This document shows, piece after piece, positions 5,947-7,813 of a stretch of DNA of 7,813 nt. A model generated the notes under the pieces. It was given only the letters and a program-made list of their open reading frames with translations. It had not been told where the DNA came from and did not search any database. Numbering within the stretch: position 1 is the stretch's first letter; the number at the start of each line of letters is the position of its first letter. Position numbers and translations under genes: made by a program. This DNA comes from Nitrospinota bacterium (GTDB lineage Bacteria; JADFOP01; DATKYB01), in assembly GCA_035528715.1 (NCBI GenBank), contig DATKYB010000031.1:1-7813 (forward strand), written 5' to 3'.

Positions 5947-5970
5947 TATAATCCTATTCTATGTTATATT
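5947..5970 (+). promoter_or_regulatory. Candidate promoter elements upstream of amrS
   Basis: There are two candidate -10 boxes. One is a perfect TATAAT at 5947-5952 with only a poor -35 (TAGAAG, 5923-5928). The other is an extended -10, TG-T-TATATT at 5962-5970, with no recognisable -35. The second would start transcription about 15 nt before the ATG at 5992. The choice between them cannot be made by eye. Confidence 0.35.
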
Positions 5971-5977
5971 GCATAGA
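5958..5977. repeat. Dyad over the amrS -10/start region
   Basis: TCTATG (5958-5963) and CATAGA (5972-5977) form a perfect 6-bp inverted repeat around an 8-nt centre. It encloses the extended -10 element and ends beside the ribosome-binding site GAGAGGGTGAG (5976-5986). It could be an operator, or an RNA hairpin next to the ribosome site if transcription starts upstream at the TATAAT promoter. Confidence 0.3.
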
Positions 5978-5991
5978 GAGGGTGAGAGACA

Positions 5992-7158
5992 ATGATGATC
6001 CGTAGAAAATTCCTGCTAGGAGCGATCTTAGCAGTTGCGGCCTTCATATTAACCTGGTTCTGGGATAGCTTTTCGAAAATATTGGGATTTCGACGCTTAT
6101 TAATGAATCAACCTAAAGTCAATGATGAAGCCCAAACTACCTCAACCAAACTCCTCAAAGAGGTCATGTTTTATCAAAAGCTGGAAAATAAAATGGTGCA
6201 GTGTCAAACATGCTTCAGGATGTGTGTCATACCTCCTGGAGCACGGGGCTTCTGTCGTGTGCGAGAAAACAGAGATGGCAAATATTATAGCCTGGTTTAC
6301 GGTGAACCCTCTGCTGTGCATGTAGACCCTATTGAGAAAGAGCCGCAGCACCATAATCTTCCAGGATCTCATATACTCTGTTTTGGTACAGTCGGATGTA
6401 ATTTCAAATGTCGACACTGTCACAACTGGCATCTCTCCCAGGTAAGCCCGGGGGATTTTTATACCTATGATATATCCCCAGAAAAAGCCGTTGAGAGTGC
6501 TCTTAAAAAGAAGGTACCCACGATATCTTTTACCTACAATGAACCGACTGTATTCTATGAATATGTCTATGATATTGCAGTGCTCGCTAAAAAGCGAGGA
6601 TTACGAATATTATGGCACTCAAACGGTTCTATGAATCCCGAACCACTAAGAAAGCTTTTGAGAGTTACCGATGCTGCGACCATTGATTTAAAGGGATTTA
6701 CCAAGAAGGCATACCAGAACTCCTCGGCAGATTTAGAACCGGTGTTGAGAACCTTAAAGATTATCAAATATGAAGGGAAGTGGCTTGAGATTGTAAATCT
6801 GGTTGTTCCAACCATAAATGATGATCCCAAAGATTTAAGGCGCATGTGTGAGTGGATTAGAGAAGAGATTGGTGTAGAAACACCTCTTCACTTTTCCCGT
6901 TTTTTCCCGAATTATAAATTAACCCATCTTGACCCCACACCAATCCAGACCTTAGAAATGGCACATGGAATAGCAGTGGATGTGGGCATGAATTATGTGA
7001 CAATAGGTAATGTCCCTGGACACAAGCTTAACTCAACATTCTGTCCAAAATGTAAAGAGAGGTTGATCCACAGGATTCATTTCGAGGTATTGAAAAACAA
7101 TGTGGTGAATGGCAGGTGCAGGTTCTGTGATCATCGTATCCCTGGGATTTGGGGGTAG
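5992..7158 (+). CDS. amrS: AmmeMemoRadiSam-type radical SAM enzyme with an N-terminal anchor
   Basis: This is a 388-residue radical SAM protein of the group related to pyruvate-formate-lyase activases. In order: an N-terminal RRKFLL motif followed by a hydrophobic segment (about 7-23); a cysteine cluster Cys71, Cys74, Cys78, Cys88; the radical SAM motif C136-x3-C140-x2-C143 (GCNFKCRHCHNW) for the 4Fe-4S cluster; TYNEPTVF (181-188); IDLKGF (231-236); FFPNYKLTHLDPTP (304-317); and YVTIGNVPGH (335-344). Two CxxC pairs follow near the C-terminus (351/354 and 376/379), probably binding metal. The NYKLT...PTP and GNVPG signatures are those of the AmmeMemoRadiSam enzymes, usually encoded near MEMO1-like and AMMECR1-like genes; neither is in this window. 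The reaction is unknown. The N-terminus adds roughly 50 residues to the core enzyme and would tie it to the membrane. ATG 5992 follows GAGGGTGAG; the adjacent ATG at 5995 is an alternative. The next gene starts 6 nt after the stop, so the two are probably translationally coupled. Confidence 0.85.
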   Translation: MMIRRKFLLGAILAVAAFILTWFWDSFSKILGFRRLLMNQPKVNDEAQTTSTKLLKEVMFYQKLENKMVQCQTCFRMCVIPPGARGFCRVRENRDGKYYSLVYGEPSAVHVDPIEKEPQHHNLPGSHILCFGTVGCNFKCRHCHNWHLSQVSPGDFYTYDISPEKAVESALKKKVPTISFTYNEPTVFYEYVYDIAVLAKKRGLRILWHSNGSMNPEPLRKLLRVTDAATIDLKGFTKKAYQNSSADLEPVLRTLKIIKYEGKWLEIVNLVVPTINDDPKDLRRMCEWIREEIGVETPLHFSRFFPNYKLTHLDPTPIQTLEMAHGIAVDVGMNYVTIGNVPGHKLNSTFCPKCKERLIHRIHFEVLKNNVVNGRCRFCDHRIPGIWG

Positions 7159-7164
7159 AGATTG

Positions 7165-7813
7165 ATGCCCCTCATCCTTGCCATATTGATCATGGGCCTA
7201 AGCGGCATCGTTGCCCAGATACTCCTCCTTCGGGAATTACTGATTATCTTCTCCGGTAATGAACTCTCCATCGGTATTATCCTCGCCAACTGGCTTCTTC
7301 TAGAGGCCGCAGGTTCCTTCTGGTTGGGCAAAAGAATTGAAAAGATAGCAAGAAAGATTGAAGCGTTTGTCCTTGTTCAGCTGGTCTTTTCCCTGGCTCT
7401 TCCTTTAGCGGTTTTTTTGACCCGGAGTTTAAGCGGTTTCATGAAGACTGTTCCTGGCGAAGGTTTGGGATTCATCCCTGTTCTCTACTTTTCGTTCCTG
7501 ATCCTTCTTCCAGTAAGCCTTCCTCACGGCGCATTGTTTACTTTTGGCTGTAAGGTATATTCTGAAATTCAAAAAAAACAAGAAGCTGAAGCCGGTATTA
7601 TCGGTAAGGTCTATGTCTATGAGACCATTGGCTCCATCATAGGTGGATTGGTCTTTGTTTATTTGATGATTCCATACCTTCAGTCCTTACAGATAGCCTT
7701 TATTGTAGCACTACTGAATCTCATTGTTTGTGCAGCTCTTCTGAGGTTCTCCTTAAAGAACTGGTTTCAAGCCACGTTAACAGGCCTATCCATATTATTA
7801 TTTCTTTTTGGAG
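7165..7813 (+). CDS. Fused MFS/spermidine-synthase-like membrane protein, N-terminal part (3' end outside the window)
   Basis: The frame is open from ATG 7165 to the window edge (216 residues and one base). It has about seven hydrophobic segments: roughly 2-24, 36-55, 67-89, 100-127, 150-172, 175-195 and 204 onward. The motifs GLSGIVAQILLLREL near the start and VYVYETIGSIIGG (148-160) are typical of the membrane half of large bacterial proteins that join an MFS-like transmembrane region to a spermidine-synthase-type methyltransferase-fold domain. The second half would lie to the right and is not visible, so any enzymatic claim rests on family knowledge. The gene begins 6 nt after the amrS stop. 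The ribosome site GGGGGT overlaps the end of amrS, 8 nt before the ATG. TTG at 7162 is an alternative start. The two genes are in the same frame, separated by one TAG. The first part is visibly more GC-rich than the region to its left. Confidence 0.8.
   Translation, partial: MPLILAILIMGLSGIVAQILLLRELLIIFSGNELSIGIILANWLLLEAAGSFWLGKRIEKIARKIEAFVLVQLVFSLALPLAVFLTRSLSGFMKTVPGEGLGFIPVLYFSFLILLPVSLPHGALFTFGCKVYSEIQKKQEAEAGIIGKVYVYETIGSIIGGLVFVYLMIPYLQSLQIAFIVALLNLIVCAALLRFSLKNWFQATLTGLSILLFLFG

Noticed and set aside
1-7813. Mobile element, toxin-antitoxin, defence or phage system
   Set aside because: No transposase, integrase, terminal repeats, att-like duplications, nuclease or antitoxin signatures were seen. 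Each complete gene matches a general cellular or envelope family.

Overview
The window is a 7.8 kb, AT-rich stretch of chromosome from a Gram-negative-type bacterium. The gene families point to a Desulfobacterota/Nitrospirota-like or other anaerobe-rich environmental lineage: a secreted SUMF1-type domain protein, DUF4124 plus a retropepsin-like protease, TPR proteins ending in a GI-x-W cap, and an AmmeMemoRadiSam-type radical SAM enzyme. This placement is inferred from family content only. I see no phage, transposon, CRISPR, tRNA or rRNA.

Layout, left to right. (1) The 3' part of mgtE, a Mg2+ channel/transporter, cut by the left edge (1-873). (2) A membrane-anchored alpha/beta hydrolase on + (928-1860). 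It converges with (3) a PhnP-like metallo-beta-lactamase-fold phosphodiesterase on - (1884-2642). (4) A divergent promoter region (about 2643-2986) with a good sigma70-like promoter on each strand. (5) A secreted FGE/SUMF1-domain protein on + (2987-3835) that lacks the catalytic cysteines. It ends 2 nt from (6) a convergent gene on - for an exported DUF4124/aspartic-protease protein (3838-4524). (7) A 353-nt spacer with candidate promoters. (8) Two tandem TPR genes on + (4878-5219, cytoplasmic; 5266-5778, exported or anchored). (9) A 213-nt spacer with a dyad and an extended -10 element. (10) An amrS-type radical SAM enzyme with an N-terminal twin-arginine-like anchor (5992-7158). Six bases later comes (11) the membrane half of a fused MFS/spermidine-synthase-like protein, cut by the right edge (7165-7813+).

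Most genes look like separate transcription units with housekeeping or envelope roles. Only the TPR pair and the amrS/spermidine-synthase-like pair look like operons. At least five of the eight genes whose N-terminus is visible in full encode an N-terminal signal or anchor, so the region leans towards the cell envelope. I do not see a clear new multi-gene system. The best lead is the membrane-anchored radical SAM enzyme coupled to a spermidine-synthase-like membrane protein, whose operon continues beyond the window. The inactive-looking SUMF1 domain beside a periplasmic retropepsin-like protease is a secondary lead.
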